From: Casuarina equisetifolia
Lineage: Eukaryota; Streptophyta; Magnoliopsida; Fagales; Casuarinaceae
Length of the DNA: 64,000 bases
NCBI GenBank assembly: GCA_028551475.1
Contig: CM052362.1
Coordinates: forward strand, 17,280,021 to 17,344,020
Direction of reading: 5' to 3'
Under the pieces are notes generated by a model, which was not told the origin of the DNA, ran no database searches, and saw only the letters and a program-made list of their open reading frames with translations. The position numbers and the translations under genes are program-made. Positions within the stretch are counted from its first letter, which is position 1, and each line of letters begins with the position of its first letter. This document shows positions 35,195 to 48,197 of this stretch, piece by piece.

Positions 35195-36330
35195 TATCAT
35201 CTTGTTGTAGATTGTTGTTCCACATCAGAAAGATAAGATTACTGGGTTTTGTTTAAACGTGAATTTGTCCTCTTAATTCATGAGCTAACTTTTGACTTGG
35301 ACTTTGAATCTTGGACTTTCTTATTATGGTATTAGATTTCAAATTGAGATTCTACTTAAAAGTTCTACCATCTTGAACTTTCTTGGTGTGCTGGGGAAGT
35401 ATTAAGGATTATTTCCCACTATGGAGAGATAGGATCTTTAGGTCTTATTTGAATGAAAATTAGTCCTATGAACTCATAAGCTAGTTTTTATGTTAAACTT
35501 TAAACTTTTTAACACTAGTATTATATGTACGTGGACTGATGAAATATTGAACACAGTGGTTTTGCATCATGTACATGTTCTGTACCAAAGCTTTAGAGAA
35601 CCATGCACGTAGGGTCAACTAGAGGAACATTTGCTTAGTGTTAAGAAAAGAAGGAAGAACATGCAAATATACTTACTTTTACTCGAACAATTAGCAAATG
35701 AAGGAAGTAATGAAGTTCAATCCACATAAGCATTCAGTAATGCATTTGCCGAGGAAGAAAACAAGTTATGCTATTTTAACCATCAGTTTCCCATTATAGT
35801 AAGCAGGAATTAATCACTGGCGAGTATATTTACTATTTGCTAAAGTTTGGTGCATTAGCGGAAGAAAAGATTGGAGGAAAACGTCAGATAGTGATTAGAT
35901 AGACAACGACTTGTGGCCCCATGAGCTCATCCATGAGTACCAAGTTTACCATATCAATAAAGCAACAAAAAAATTTCGAAGTTTTTTCATAGCTCTAGCT
36001 TTGGGTAACTCTCAAAAGTCTTAAGCACTCTAAATCAAACTTATGTCATCTACTATTATTCCTCTTTCAGTTCTCCCTTATCATATTTGCTTGTCATAAG
36101 TTTATTTTAATAGTTGGCAGTTTTGCCAAGTAAAATTTACTCATAATCTAAATTAATGATCATGTGGAAAATAAAGTAGAGGGAACTTTAGGAATGTTGC
36201 TGTAGTACTTTTACGATTAGTAAAAATATTGTTCTGCAGTATTGATGCTAAATGCAGTATGTCAAATGCATAGATAACAGATTCCCATCAATTATCATAT
36301 AGATTGATGTTTGAAAACTACATAATATGA
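35195..36330. repeat. Duplicate of the HAK-A 3' flank
   Basis: About 35385-36330 aligns with window positions 1 to ~825 in the same orientation. About 35195-35290 is a second, partial copy of its first part, giving an internal ~200-bp tandem. It runs straight into HAK-D exon 4, so the transporter's 3' half is missing. The string 'ttccacatcagaaagataa' resembles a motif frequent in plant dispersed repeats. Confidence 0.7.
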
Positions 36331-37870
36331 ACCATAGCCAATTTTATATGTCCCAAACATCTGAAGTTGGAACAAAACTACCAAGACGCCCGCAGAAACC
36401 CACATGATCTTATTATTAGTAAGAGAATCAGCTTCGTTAATTCCCCCCACTAACGACAATTTTGCACCCAGGACATGATGGTGTAAAATCGCTAGTTAGA
36501 GTTCCAGATTCAAGAGATCGTGGAAGCATAACAATTCCATACGCATGCTTTCTTAATCAACTAAAAACAAGTAAGTAGAGATGTCAATCTACTTCACCTT
36601 ATGTGCATGGTGTGTTCAAGGAGGTGCCGAGTGTTGAGTTTGTATTTGTTATTTGGTTTTGGCTTAGTTTTTCGCCCTTGTCTCGCCAACCTTCTCATTC
36701 CTCAGTTTTGTTTGAGTTTATATGTATTGTAATGCTTGTATATCATTCTTTGAGATTATTAATAGTATTGTCCAGTGTTTCTCCATTTGTGGGTTTCCAA
36801 ATTTGATTGAGTTTGTCCTTTGGTTTATTTCACCAAGCGTGGTCATGAACAAGAGGAGGTATTTCATAGTCCTGTTATTCTCAGGCATGGACTTGACAAA
36901 GGATGCCCTCTTGAGCCGTCTGTTTGGCACTTCTACCGATAGTTGGACTCTTTGTCTTCGGCCTGTTAGTTGGCACTCAAACTGACCCTGGCGTTATTTA
37001 CAAATTAAAAAGCATCAGCAAACAACTTCGATGTTTTCATCATCTCCATGTTTACATTTTTCTCTGCTACTCTTTTCTTCTCTTTTTTTCATACCCCTTG
37101 CTTTTGCGTGGCTAAAACGGTACTTTCCCCCACTCTGCCTAAGCCTAAAAGAGATGATAGTCATAGGGCAGGTCTACTAGAAAATTAGGCACTAAAAGTG
37201 CCATTACTGTGTAACTTTTGTCATACGTCAAGGAGATATTTTGTCTACAATTTTTATACCCGAAAATTAGTTCCACAACTTTTTCCTTTGCTTTCCAGTG
37301 ACTAAAAAGTCTTCAATAACTCAAAGCACGGAGAACTCCACTATAACAATAAAAATCTAAGAACTTAATAATTCGACAAACAAAAATTGTCAAACACGAG
37401 AGAAGGGACCAGATAAAAGATAAAGAGACTACACCCCAAGTATGTCATTGTTGTGCTTGATTACGTCAGGGCAAGCGCCAACTAACACATACAAAGATGA
37501 TGTTCCAAAATTGCCATATACAACTCCGATACCCTAGCATGCTAGCTTGATGACAGTTCCCTAGTCCCCCACCTTCCTGAAGGCAGAAGAAAACTACAGA
37601 CATAAAAGATGAAATAGTAAAAGAAAGTAGGATCTATCCTTTTTTCTGATATACCAAACGTGGGTTTACCTTAGAAATTCTGGGGCTTTGATTTAAGGTC
37701 AACCTACCTGCCTCCACATCGAAGGAATCAAACTTTTCCCATGAAAGCTATGAACTTTTGAGCCCGTGGTTGATGGCATGTTGATGAACTTCCGATTCTT
37801 GTCCTTCTGCAAGATTTTCTTGCTACTACGCTTCTTCTGTGATTTCATCACCTTCGATTACTCTTAGACT
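36331..37870 (-). pseudogene. HAK-D: 5' half of a HAK-A-like potassium transporter gene
   Basis: Minus-strand remnant. Exon 1 is about 37672-37868, exon 2 about 37428-37590, exon 3 about 36836-36990 (plus a short piece near 36605-36630) and the first part of exon 4 about 36333-36470. Each is recognisable against HAK-A (for example the exon 3 stretch at 36885-36930 encoding [12 protein letters not shown]). The HAK-A start codons are lost, exons 2 and 3 are disrupted, a ~200-bp insertion splits exon 3, and exons 5-7 are absent. The left end joins a HAK-A 3'-flank duplicate, as if ~2.35 kb had been deleted. Clearly older than HAK-C. Confidence 0.85.
36632..36834. repeat. ~200-bp insertion in HAK-D exon 3
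   Basis: Sequence with no counterpart in HAK-A exon 3. It lies between 'gaggtgccgag' and 'aagcgtggtcatg', which are adjacent in HAK-A. 'ttgagtttgt' occurs near both ends. Class of insert not identified. Confidence 0.5.
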
Positions 37871-37949
37871 ATCACTACCTAACCTAGGAATCACATCATA
37901 ATTGACATACATACCTAAACACTTCCTTTTATGCTAGGGATTTGGATAA

Positions 37950-40900
37950 GTCAAATATTCTGAGCTTAGAGAGAAGATATTATTATTGCATGCTTCAAAA
38001 GTGCTTTGATCAACAAGTTAGTATGTTATTCCTTAGTTGAATTATGACATGTTGCAATAACTCCTTGTTGTAGCTTCTCTCTCCTGTAATAGCAATTGAC
38101 CTTAATGTGTTTTATTCACTCATGAAGATTCAAGTTTGTTGTCATCTCCTTTATAGCCTCATTATAGCAAAACAACAAAGGAGGTTGTCTAATGTAAAAC
38201 CCAAAATCTTTGAACAATTCCATAATCCATAGTATCTCACTTGTTAGAACTTACGTTGCCTGATGACATTCTTCTACTCTTAGTCCCCAAAAATATCAGA
38301 GTTCCTAAGCATGATGCAAAACTCTATAATGGATCTCCTTGTCACGAAGCATAAATTGTAGTGAAAATTATAATTGGCCCCTAGCTCAAACTTTGATGAA
38401 GACAAAATCATGGACCAAGACCTAGGCAATGCTTAAAATATCTAATCATCTTTATAGTTTCCTTCATATGGGATTAATTAGGTATACACATGAATTGACT
38501 AAGGAGCTACACTAAAAATGTAATGTTTGTCTTGGTAAGAGTCAAATAGATTAGTCTACCAACCAAACTTTGATAGGCTAAGAGTTTTCAAAAGGCAAAT
38601 CATGTAGTTTTTCCTTTAAGTCAGCATCATACTTAAAGCTCATTAACTTCTTATTATGCTTTATAGGAATCAATAATGTCTTGGAGCCATCTAATCTTGC
38701 TTTTGAAGTAATTTTTAACGTATATTTACATTTCTCAAAGAAATTCTCTTTGGAAAGTGAGTAATCTCAATACCAAGGAAAAACTTTGATTATCTAAGAT
38801 CTTTCTTGAAGAAAGTAGAATAAAAATATCACTTAAGATATATTGGCAAGAATAAAAAAAAAATAATATGTAGGAAAGCATCTTCATTTAGGAATATTAA
38901 ACCCTTTAAGGCAAATGTTTGTTGTATCATAATTGAAGGATTCTAAACTTGATTTTCTATTAAATAAGCTTGTAATGTTAGGGTATGTTCTTATAGCTTT
39001 GTATTATTTGGTTATTAAATGAATAAATTCACATATTCATAAAATAAAAAATAAAATATATCTCTTAAGATCTAAAATAGCAACTTAAATGTTCCTTATG
39101 ATGAAGATATCATCAACATAAATAAGCAAAGCAATAAAGAAACTACCCTAAGTTTTGGTATACAAAAAGTCACTGATGAAAGCCATGTGTAGTGAGCATC
39201 CCTGTGAATTTTATGCTCTACTAGCGAGAAGTCTACTTCAACTTATACAAAGATTTCTATAGTTAACATAGTAGATGCTTCTCCTAAGTGTGAAATTTAG
39301 GAAAGTTTCATATAAACCTTCTTAGAAAAATTCCATAAAGAAACATATTATAAACATTTATCTGAACAAGGGGTCTTTGAATAAAAGCAAATGGTGATAA
39401 TGAAGTAGATAGTAACATGCTTGCCATAGGAAAAAAAAAATGTGTCCTAATAATCAATCAATTCCCTAAATTGTAACCCTTAACTACTAACCAGACCTTA
39501 TAACTCTTAGCTAATGATTTACCTTATAGACTCACTTATAACTAATAGAACAACAGCTAAAAGGCAAGAAAACTGCATCCTATGTGTGATTACCCTTAAG
39601 AGCTATAAGCTTACTGTCCATGACATCAATCCAATGAATGTTTGTAAAGGTTTTTTGAAATGTGTAGCATTCTTAGATGATAGATATAAAAGTAATGAAA
39701 TGTTGATAATATAGGCTACATTAATTTAAGGAAAGGTAATGGAAGATGGGATGGAGGAAAGAGTAAAAGGTCAAACGTAAGGCAAGGTGTAAGTAGTATA
39801 AGCTTCAAATAAATGGTTAGGTGACATGACTAAATTGTTGCAATAATAGGTCAAGTTGTTGATCAAGTTGCTATCAAAGGAAAAGGGTTGGTGGAGTTAG
39901 TGAGGTATCTATTATAGTCTTTGAATGGGCATAGTATTAGTGGCATTAGGGGAAAAAATGGTTCATCAACTAAGAGTAAGCACATGGTATATATATCCTT
40001 AAATCATATGACTGAAGATGATGAGGCAGCATGGCTATCTCAGGATGAATAAAAGACTACAAGAAGTAAGGAAAAATGTCCTTATAGAAATTGACATCTT
40101 GACTCATAACAATATTTTTCAAATATAAGACCATCAATGAAGTAACCTTTTTGAAAATGAGGGTCACCTATGAAGACACAAGAAAAAGCTCAAAAACTGA
40201 ATTTGTCAAAATACCCAAGGTGGTAGGTTAACATTGACACTTAAAAACATGTAAATGTTCAATGATAAGGGGTTTGCCAAACAACTTTTCATTTGGGTTA
40301 ATAAAACCTAGAAAGGATGAAAACAACAATTGATGAAATAAGTGGTAGAAAGAATGTATTCTCCCCAAAAGCATGTGAGAATGTGGCTTTAAAACATCAA
40401 GGCCCATGCCACATCTAAGAAGTGGCAATGCTTGCATTTAACAACTGCATGTTGTTATAAAGTATAAGTACATCAGCTTTCATGTATTATTCCTTTTGTA
40501 AAGTATAATGATGTCCACTCAAAGGAAAAAAAATTGGTTAGTTGTCTAACTACATGTGCTTGATAATGGATCTATTCTAAGTGCAAACCATGGAAGAAAA
40601 TGTTGAATTTTTAATTAAACTTGACTTTTAAAATGAAGGAGAAATGTCCAAGTTGCCTGGGAAAAATCATCTATAATTGTTAAAAATTAATGCTCACTAT
40701 CATGTGTAAGTGTCTTATAAGGTCCCTAAACATCCATGTGGATTATTTTAAAAATAGATTTAGTCATTGTTTACCTCACAAGAAAGATAATGTGTGTTTA
40801 TTAACTAAAGGACTAGTTTATTGTCCATTTGCAAAATATGATTTTAATGAAAAAGTCCAACATGTTTATGCCAAACATCACAACTATTATTAAAAATTAC

Positions 40901-41000
40901 AAGCATGTATCTACTTAGGAATATAAAAATTACTTTTTATTGAAGACAAAAAATTATAAAAAAACAAAAAAAATGACAATAACTATCTACAATGGAAAAA
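37950..41000 (-). mobile_element. Heavily decayed Ty1/copia pol region
   Basis: Reading right to left, the minus strand keeps copia pol in order: an integrase C-terminal-like piece at 40228-40437 (HSHMLLGRIHSFYHLFHQ, PLIIEHLHVFKCQC), a YVDD-like catalytic region near 39105, and RNase H-like text near 37980-38300 resembling the DNK/HERTKHIEVD block. LTRs are not identified. Very broken and the oldest element of the window. Confidence 0.6.
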
Positions 41001-42659
41001 TAGAAAAAGTAAAGTCCCCCTTTAGCCTTGCCTAGCCTTATCAAAGCCTTAATCAAATGATCCTAAAATGCATAAAAAATATTGAAAAAAAATGACCACA
41101 CAATTATGTCATGAGTTACTTTACAAATAGATAAAAGATTATGTCTAAATCATGAAGGATATAATGTATGTTTAATGCCTAAGTTAGGATTAGGCTTGTA
41201 GGTTCCATTATAAGTGACTAGGTTACGAGATTTATTAAGTGGTTTTATGAACATTGGAGGTTTTTTTTTTAAAATATGGATGGTGCACATGGATAATATA
41301 AATACAATATTTTTAAATAAATAGTGATGTGGTTACTTACTTTGGAATTTCTCATGAGTTAATTTATATAAATTTTAATAAATTCAAAAGTTTTATTTTT
41401 CCCTTTATTTGATTTGCTCAATAAATGTTCTATTCTCAATTAAAGAGTGATTTGATTTGGATATAAAAAAAATATTTCTTTTTTATTATGTTTGATTTGA
41501 TTTGCATCTAATATGTTGTATCATAAAGGAATATTTATGAGAGTTAAAGTTATTTGAATTTCACATTTAAAGATATAAGCATTCAATCTTATTAAAGTTA
41601 GTTATTGTGAAAAATAGCATATGACTTATTATGACAAAACTTGTTGTCATAACAAGCATAGGTAAAAACTCTACTCATGCACATTGTCATAACAAATATA
41701 CAGCAAAAGAGTTTTGACATATTACATCCACAAAAAGTTGACTTAACAAGTTCAGAGTGCACACGTTCCAATACAAGCTACCACACTGTATTCAAGCTGG
41801 ATCATTAAAGGCAACAACGTCATTTTAACATGTGAAGGAAACATAAAAATTCTCTCAAAAGATCCAAAGCAAGTGCAAACTTTATCTCTCTTATTTTCTT
41901 TCCATTCTGAGCAAACCCTAGAGAAGTTAATGGTTGAAATCTTGCAATCTAGCCATTGAATTGACAAGAAATTTTAAAAAGAGCTTAACAATTCGTCTAT
42001 AAAGGATTTGCATTGATTGATTTCAAAGGCACCTTTTGAAAAACTACGACATGCAATGCAACACGAATTCTGAATCATGCCATTCTAATTACTAGGTGAT
42101 TTTGTTTCATATTTGCTTGTACTAAGTTCTATTGTATTGATTTTACACTGTGATTTTCATTTGATAATCTATCCAAGTGTAAATTGATTTAAGTTCTATT
42201 GCAATTCTATTATTCATAAACTGTGATTTAGGACTTTTTTTGAAATCATTCATTTGGTGTTTAATTGATATTGTAAGACATTGTAATAGTTATAGATTAA
42301 GAATCCCTTATAATTTGGCTTCTTTATAACAATTTTTGAAAGAAGGCTTTAGTGAGGAAACTAAAGCATGATGGAATAGGTGCCAACTTGTTGTGCTATT
42401 TTCCTTGGTTGTTTACTTTTTTACTTATTTTCTTCTTGTTAATTGTGATTAGACAAAAAGAAATAAGTAAAAATAAAATTTGAAGAAAAGCTTTTATTAA
42501 CTAATTCAACCCCCTTATTAGGTAATTAGGGACCTTTCATCAAGGTCATTAGTTATCCAAGATTTCCTTATTTGTTGTTTGTGATTTTCTAAAATTGTCA
42601 TCAAGTCCTCAATTTTCTATGGTTTTTTTATTATCAAAAGTTTTTCTTTTTTCGATTTC
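41001..42659. other. AT-rich non-coding DNA
   Basis: No gene or bounded element recognised. Possibly further remnants of the neighbouring copia. Confidence 0.4.
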
Positions 42660-42667
42660 CTTAACTA

Positions 42668-42841
42668 TTTAGAATCCTAAGTTGTTTGGATTTTCCTTAA
42701 TTTTTTGGAATACTAGTTTGTCTAGGTTTCCTTAGTTTCTTAGGAACCTTAATTTGTTTAGGTTTTCTTAGTTGTTTGGAATCCTAAAATGTTTAAGTTT
42801 CCTTAGTTGTTTGGAAATCCTAATTTGTTTGGGCTCCCTTA
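42668..42841. repeat. Minisatellite, ~36-bp unit, about 4.5 copies
   Basis: Imperfect direct repeats of a unit with variants of 'gaatcctaatttgtttagg' and 'tttccttagttgtttg'. Confidence 0.75.
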
Positions 42842-43444
42842 AAGTTAGGTTTAATTCTCTATTTAAAGAGTGAGCCATTTCAATTGTAAATAGATTTGTT
42901 TTTTAAATAAATAGAAAACCCTAAGTTGTTCATTTAACTTGTGATTCTTTTATATAATTTTCACCAAAGATTAATAGTGAAGCACCTCCTTAACTAAGGT
43001 ATAGCCTTTACATCTCAGAGTCTATCTTTGCAACTATCATTTTCTTTTTTTCCTTTTCTTCCTACTTAAACACAACCATCCTTACCCAAAAGGCCTTGAA
43101 ACCTAGAAGAAAAAACCACCCAGCCTTAACCCCAAACAAAGCTTCCTTAATCTCACCATCGGATCCATTCACATTGTAAGTGTGTTTCCTACATTGACAA
43201 TACATTGGAACTTGTCAATTCTCCAAATCACCTTAAAGATCCTTTAGTTTCACATAAAAAGCAATTGGCATTCTTCCATTTCTAGCTCTAGCCAATTTCA
43301 AGTCACTAACAACTTATTTTAAGGCAATTTTTTGTATTCTCATCACTTTATCAAAGGATTCAAACAAGATTGTTCAAATTTTCATCACTAATTTGGTCTA
43401 AGAAATTAAATTTTTAAGGGAAGAGTCAACCAAATTTACTTACC
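42842..43444. other. Non-coding DNA before the 0.5-kb array
   Basis: Nothing recognisable. A moderately C-rich plus strand near 43040-43170 gives no convincing frame. Confidence 0.4.
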
Positions 43445-46400
43445 ACATTTTAAGGTTCAACCCTACATCACCTTGCTACTGCCAATAAGACATAGTAATG
43501 TTCCATCTAATAAGCCCACCTTCTTCCATCCAAGGAAGACATCACTGATTTAGTTGCCCCAAAAACTTTAGTTGGATTCCCTAGCAAGTTGTTTCAAAAT
43601 AATATTTTTGATTTGCAAATTGATGGTTGTGAAATGGTAAAGGTCACAAGTTATAGTGTCAACTACACCAAACTAGGCAAAGATTGAATTAGCCATCAGG
43701 AAGTCAATCGGTAGCTAAGGTTTTGGTGGCAATGGTAACTATTTAGAGTTTGTGGTGGCATTTTGATAATTTCAAAAGTTGAGTTTTTAAAGGCAATATG
43801 GTAATTATGTAGGTAGATAAGGGCAAAATTATTTTTGAAAAGCAAAAAAAAAAAGATTGTGTTACTAATTCATAATTTGTATTGGGTTCACACAAAACAT
43901 TGAATCTACACTTCAAACTCATTTTTATGACTAAAAAAGTTGTAAAAACAACTTTCTACAAAAAAGAAACCTATTAGCTTAGTAGGACATAGTAATGTCC
44001 CTGTTACTAAGCCCATTTTTTTCAAGGCAAGAAAGACATCACATATTTGTTTGCCCTAAAGACTTTGGATGAATTCTCTAGTAAGTTGTTTTGAAGTAAT
44101 ACTTTTGATTTGCATAGCAATGGTTGTGAGATGGTAAAGGTCATAAGTTGTAGCTTTCAGCAACACCAAATTAAGTAAAGGTTAAATCAACCATCAGGAA
44201 GTCAATCAATAGCTAGGGTTTCAGTGGTAATGGCAATTGTTTAGTATTTATAGTGGTGTTTTGGTAATTTTGAAAATTGAGATTTTAAAGGCAATAAGGT
44301 AATTTTATGGGTAGATAGAGGCAAAATCAATTTTGAAAGGCAAAAAATAAGACTCTATTATTAATTCACAATTTTTATTAGGTTAATGCAAAGATTTGAA
44401 TTCACACTTCAAACTCATTTTGATGACTAAAAAGGTTGCAAAAGTGACTTTTTACAAGAAAGAAACCTATTAGCCTAGTTGGACATAGTAATGTCCCATT
44501 TATTAAGCCCATCATATTCCAAAGAAGGAAGACATCTTATATTTGGTTACCTGAAAAACTTTAGTTGGATTCTTTAGTGAGTTTTTTCAAAATAATAACT
44601 TTAATTGCCATTTTGATGGTTGTAAAATGGTTAAGGTCACAATTTGTAGCTTTCAACAACACCAAACTAAGTGGAGGTTGAATCAACCATTAGAAAGTTG
44701 GTCGGTAGCTAGGGTTTTAGTGGCAATGGTAGCTATTTTGGATTTATGGTGGCATTTCGATAATTTTGATAGTTTTGAAGGCAATATGATAATTTTATAG
44801 GTAGATAGGGGAAAAATCAGTTTTTGAAATGGTAAAAACAAAACCCTATCACTAATTCACAAATGATATTAGGATAATGCAAGGATTTGAATTCACACTT
44901 CAAACTCATTTTGATGACTGAAAACATTGTAAAAATAACTTTCTACAAAAAAACAAAAAAGAAACTTGTTAGCCTAGTTAGACATAGTAGTGTCCCATGT
45001 ATTAAGCCCATCTTGTTCCAAACAAGGAAGATATCTTAAATTTTGTTGCCCTAGAGACTTTAGTTAGATTCTATAACAAGTTGCTCTGAAATAATGCTTT
45101 TGATTTGCAAGTCGATGGCCATAAGATGGTAAAGGTCATGAGTTGTAACTTTCAATGACACCAAACTAGGCAAAAGTTAAATCAACCATCAAGAAGTCAC
45201 TTAGTAGCTAGGGTTTCAACAACAACGGCAATTATTTAGGATTTGTGCTAGCATTTTGGTAATTTTGACAGTTAGGGTTTTCAAGGTAATATGGTAATGT
45301 TATAGGTAGATAAGAGCAAAATTAGTCTTAAAAACAAAAGGCAAGACTTTATGACTAATTCACAATTTGTATTGGGCTAATGCAAAGATTTTAATTCACA
45401 CTTCAAACTCATTTTGATGACTAAAAAGGTTGCAAAAGCAACTTACTACAAAAAGGAAACTTATTAGCTTAGTAAGACATAGTAGTATCCTATCTATTAA
45501 GCCCACCTTTTTCTAAGCAAGAAAGACATAATAGCTCTGGTTGTTTCAAATACTGTAGTTGGAAACTCTAATGAGTTGTTTCAAAATGATATTTTTGATT
45601 TGTAAATTAATGGCTATGAGATGGTAAAGGTCAAGAGTTGTAGCTTTCAATAACACCAAACTAGGTGAAGTTTAAATCAACCATTAGGAAGTCAATCGGT
45701 AGTTAGGGTTTTAATGGCAATGGTAGCTATTTAGGATTTGCGGTGGTGTTTTAGTAACTTCGATAGTTAGGGTTTTAAAGGCAATGTAATAATTTTGAGA
45801 GGCAAAAAGAAGACTCTATTACTAATTCACAATTTATATTGGGCTAATGCAAAGATTTGAATTCACAATTCAAACTCATTTTGATGACTAAAAAGGTTTT
45901 AAAAGCAACTTTCTAAAAAAAAAAAAAACTATTAGTCCATTTAGACATAGTAGTGTCCCGTCTATTAAGCCCACCATGTTCTAGGCCAAGAAGACATTTC
46001 AAATTTGGTTACCCTAAAGACTTTAGTTGGATTCTCTAACGAGTTATTTTCAAATAATACTTTAGGTTTGCAAATCAATGGTCATTAGATGGTATAGGTA
46101 ATGAGTTGTAGCTTTCAGCAACACCAAACTTGGCAAAAGTTGAATCAACTATCAGGAAGTCAATTGATAACTAGAGTTTTAGTGGCAATGGTAACTGTTT
46201 AAGATTTGTGATGGCATTTTAGTCAGTTTGACAATTTGGGCTTTGAAGGCAAGTGGTAATTTTATAGGTAGATAGGGGCAAAATCAATTTTAAAAAGCAA
46301 AAAACAAGCTTTGTTTCTAATTTAAAATTTGTATTAGGCTAATCTAAGCTTTGAATTCACACTTCAAACTTGTTTTGATGATTAAAAAGATTGTAAAAGT

Positions 46401-46945
46401 AACTTTTTATAAAATAAAAAAATTTAAAAAAAAAAAAAAAAAACTATTAACCAATAAGACATAATAGTGTCCTATCTATTAAGCCCACCTTGTTCCAAGC
46501 AAAAAAGACATCATAGATTTGGTTGCTTCAAAAACTTTAGATGGATTCTTTGGCAAGTTGTTTCAAAATAATACTTTTAATTTGCAAATTGATAGTTGTG
46601 AGATAGTAAAGGTCAAGAGTTGTAGCGTTAACAACACCAAACTAGGCAAAAGTTGAATCAACATCAAGAAGTTAGTCAATAGTTAGGGTTTTAGTGTCAA
46701 TGCCCAATTGTGTAAGATTTGTGAGGGCATTTTGATAATTTTGACAGCTAGGGTTTTGAAGGTAATATTGTAACTTTATAAGTAGATTGGGGCAAAATCA
46801 TTTTTGAAAAATGAAAAACAAGACTATTATTAATTCACAATTTATATTAGGTTAATGTAAAGCTTTGAATTCACACTTAAAGCTCATTTTGATGATTGAA
46901 AAGGTTGCAAAAGCAACTTTCTACCAAAAAAAAAAACCCTAGCTC
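43445..46945. repeat. Tandem array of seven ~496-bp units
   Basis: The anchor 'gacatagtaatgt' or a close variant recurs at 43488, 43986, 44482, 44981, 45476, 45944 and 46458, i.e. spacings of 498, 496, 499, 495, 468 and 514. Within each period other markers keep order: 'atggtaaaggtca', 'gtagctttcaacaacacc', 'agctagggttttagtggcaa', 'gtaattttataggtagata' and 'caaactcattttgatgact', then an A-run of variable length. Units differ by roughly 15-20% by eye. No frame is conserved. Each anchor is a short palindrome (ideal form GGACATAGTAATGTCC). Nature unknown: satellite-like local amplification. Confidence 0.88.
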
Positions 46946-48190
46946 TAATATTATCTCACAAGACGTAAAAGAATAAGATAAACCATATTTTATTCTATTT
47001 GTAAACTAATAATTTAGTTTCTTATTAAATTAATTTAAATAACTTAGAAATAAAGTTTTAATTGTACAAGAAAAATAAATGATGTGAATAAACTATATTT
47101 TGTGTAAGTCAATTATTGATCATGAATCGAATTGAGACATACATTTAATGAAATCTAAAAGGTTGGATAACAAGTAATATTTTGGACAAATAATTTAATA
47201 GCGATTTAAATATTTCTTATAATATAAAGATAAATTTACCACAATTATGAAGTTGAACCGTATATACTAATGCTTCTTCATAAAAAGTTCAATGGTCAGG
47301 GAGTGCTTTTGTTTAATTGCAAATTTTATAAGGTCTAATGCGCATTAAGTACATGAGACAGCACGGGCAACTGCGGGGGGTGATTACGACAGCATTGGTT
47401 GGCAGTTGCTGTCTTCCAAACCGTATTAGTCTTCAGCATGATAATTAGCGGTCGAGTAATTTCAAATAATTAAGGGTCCTATGTTTGAACTTGCCCCAGA
47501 GCTACAAGAAGTTATGGGTCAGATCTTGCTGCATACGAAAATTGTTGGAACATTGAATCTCTACACAAACAAGCAAGGACATGGAAGATAAAATTTCCTT
47601 GAACGAGGGATTCTTAACGTATTAATGGAAAATATAGGATGTGGCTCGCAATATAAATAAATCATTCCCCTTCTTTTTCGGAAAAGAATTATGGGTCAGT
47701 TATTATTTAATGCTTGTTCGGGGTTTAGTGTTAAAAAAGTTTTCTTTAACGTTTCTTAATCTTTAGTTCACGTGCAAATGACCCACCTCAGAAAGCAAAT
47801 TCAGAAAACGCCATGACAAGCTCACTTTTATATTAATATATGAGGTTCAGGCTATTCTCAAATATGCCCCCGATTGTTTCTATATTTCGAGTTTAGGCAA
47901 AACTAAAATAAAATATTAAATTTTAGTTAGTCCCTGTAACGCTTTCTAAAATATATTACAAAAATCACAGCCAAAGGACGCCAGCATCCTCAACGCCAAT
48001 ACCCTCACACCCCCCCACCCCCCCCCCCCCCCCTCTCTCTCTCTCTCCCTACGTCTTCCACCCAACATCCTTTTTTTCACCGTTCCTCTTTTCTTATCAA
48101 TGCTCTGTCGGAGCTTGGTCCGTCCTCCTCCTTCACTACCCGCCTCAGCTTTTGGAATTTTCTACCTTTGTTTGGGGTATTCGCAATCGC
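46946..48190. other. CUL1 upstream region
   Basis: AT-rich to ~47300, then mixed sequence. No TATA box is clear near the probable transcription start (~48050-48150), as is common for constitutive genes. Confidence 0.4.
48010..48047 (+). repeat. Poly(C) run followed by (CT)n microsatellite
   Basis: About 24 bases that are nearly all C (one A) and then about seven CT units, in the promoter or leader of CUL1. Confidence 0.9.
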
Positions 48191-48197
48191 AAATCAG

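Noticed and set aside
43445-46945. CRISPR-like or coding repeat array
   Set aside because: Units are ~0.5 kb, contiguous without unique spacers, divergent and without a conserved frame, and the DNA is eukaryotic.
43445-46945. Successive SINE insertions with A tails
   Set aside because: Units abut at a near-constant period and no target duplications are visible. A-run lengths vary within otherwise continuous repeats, so tandem duplication fits better.
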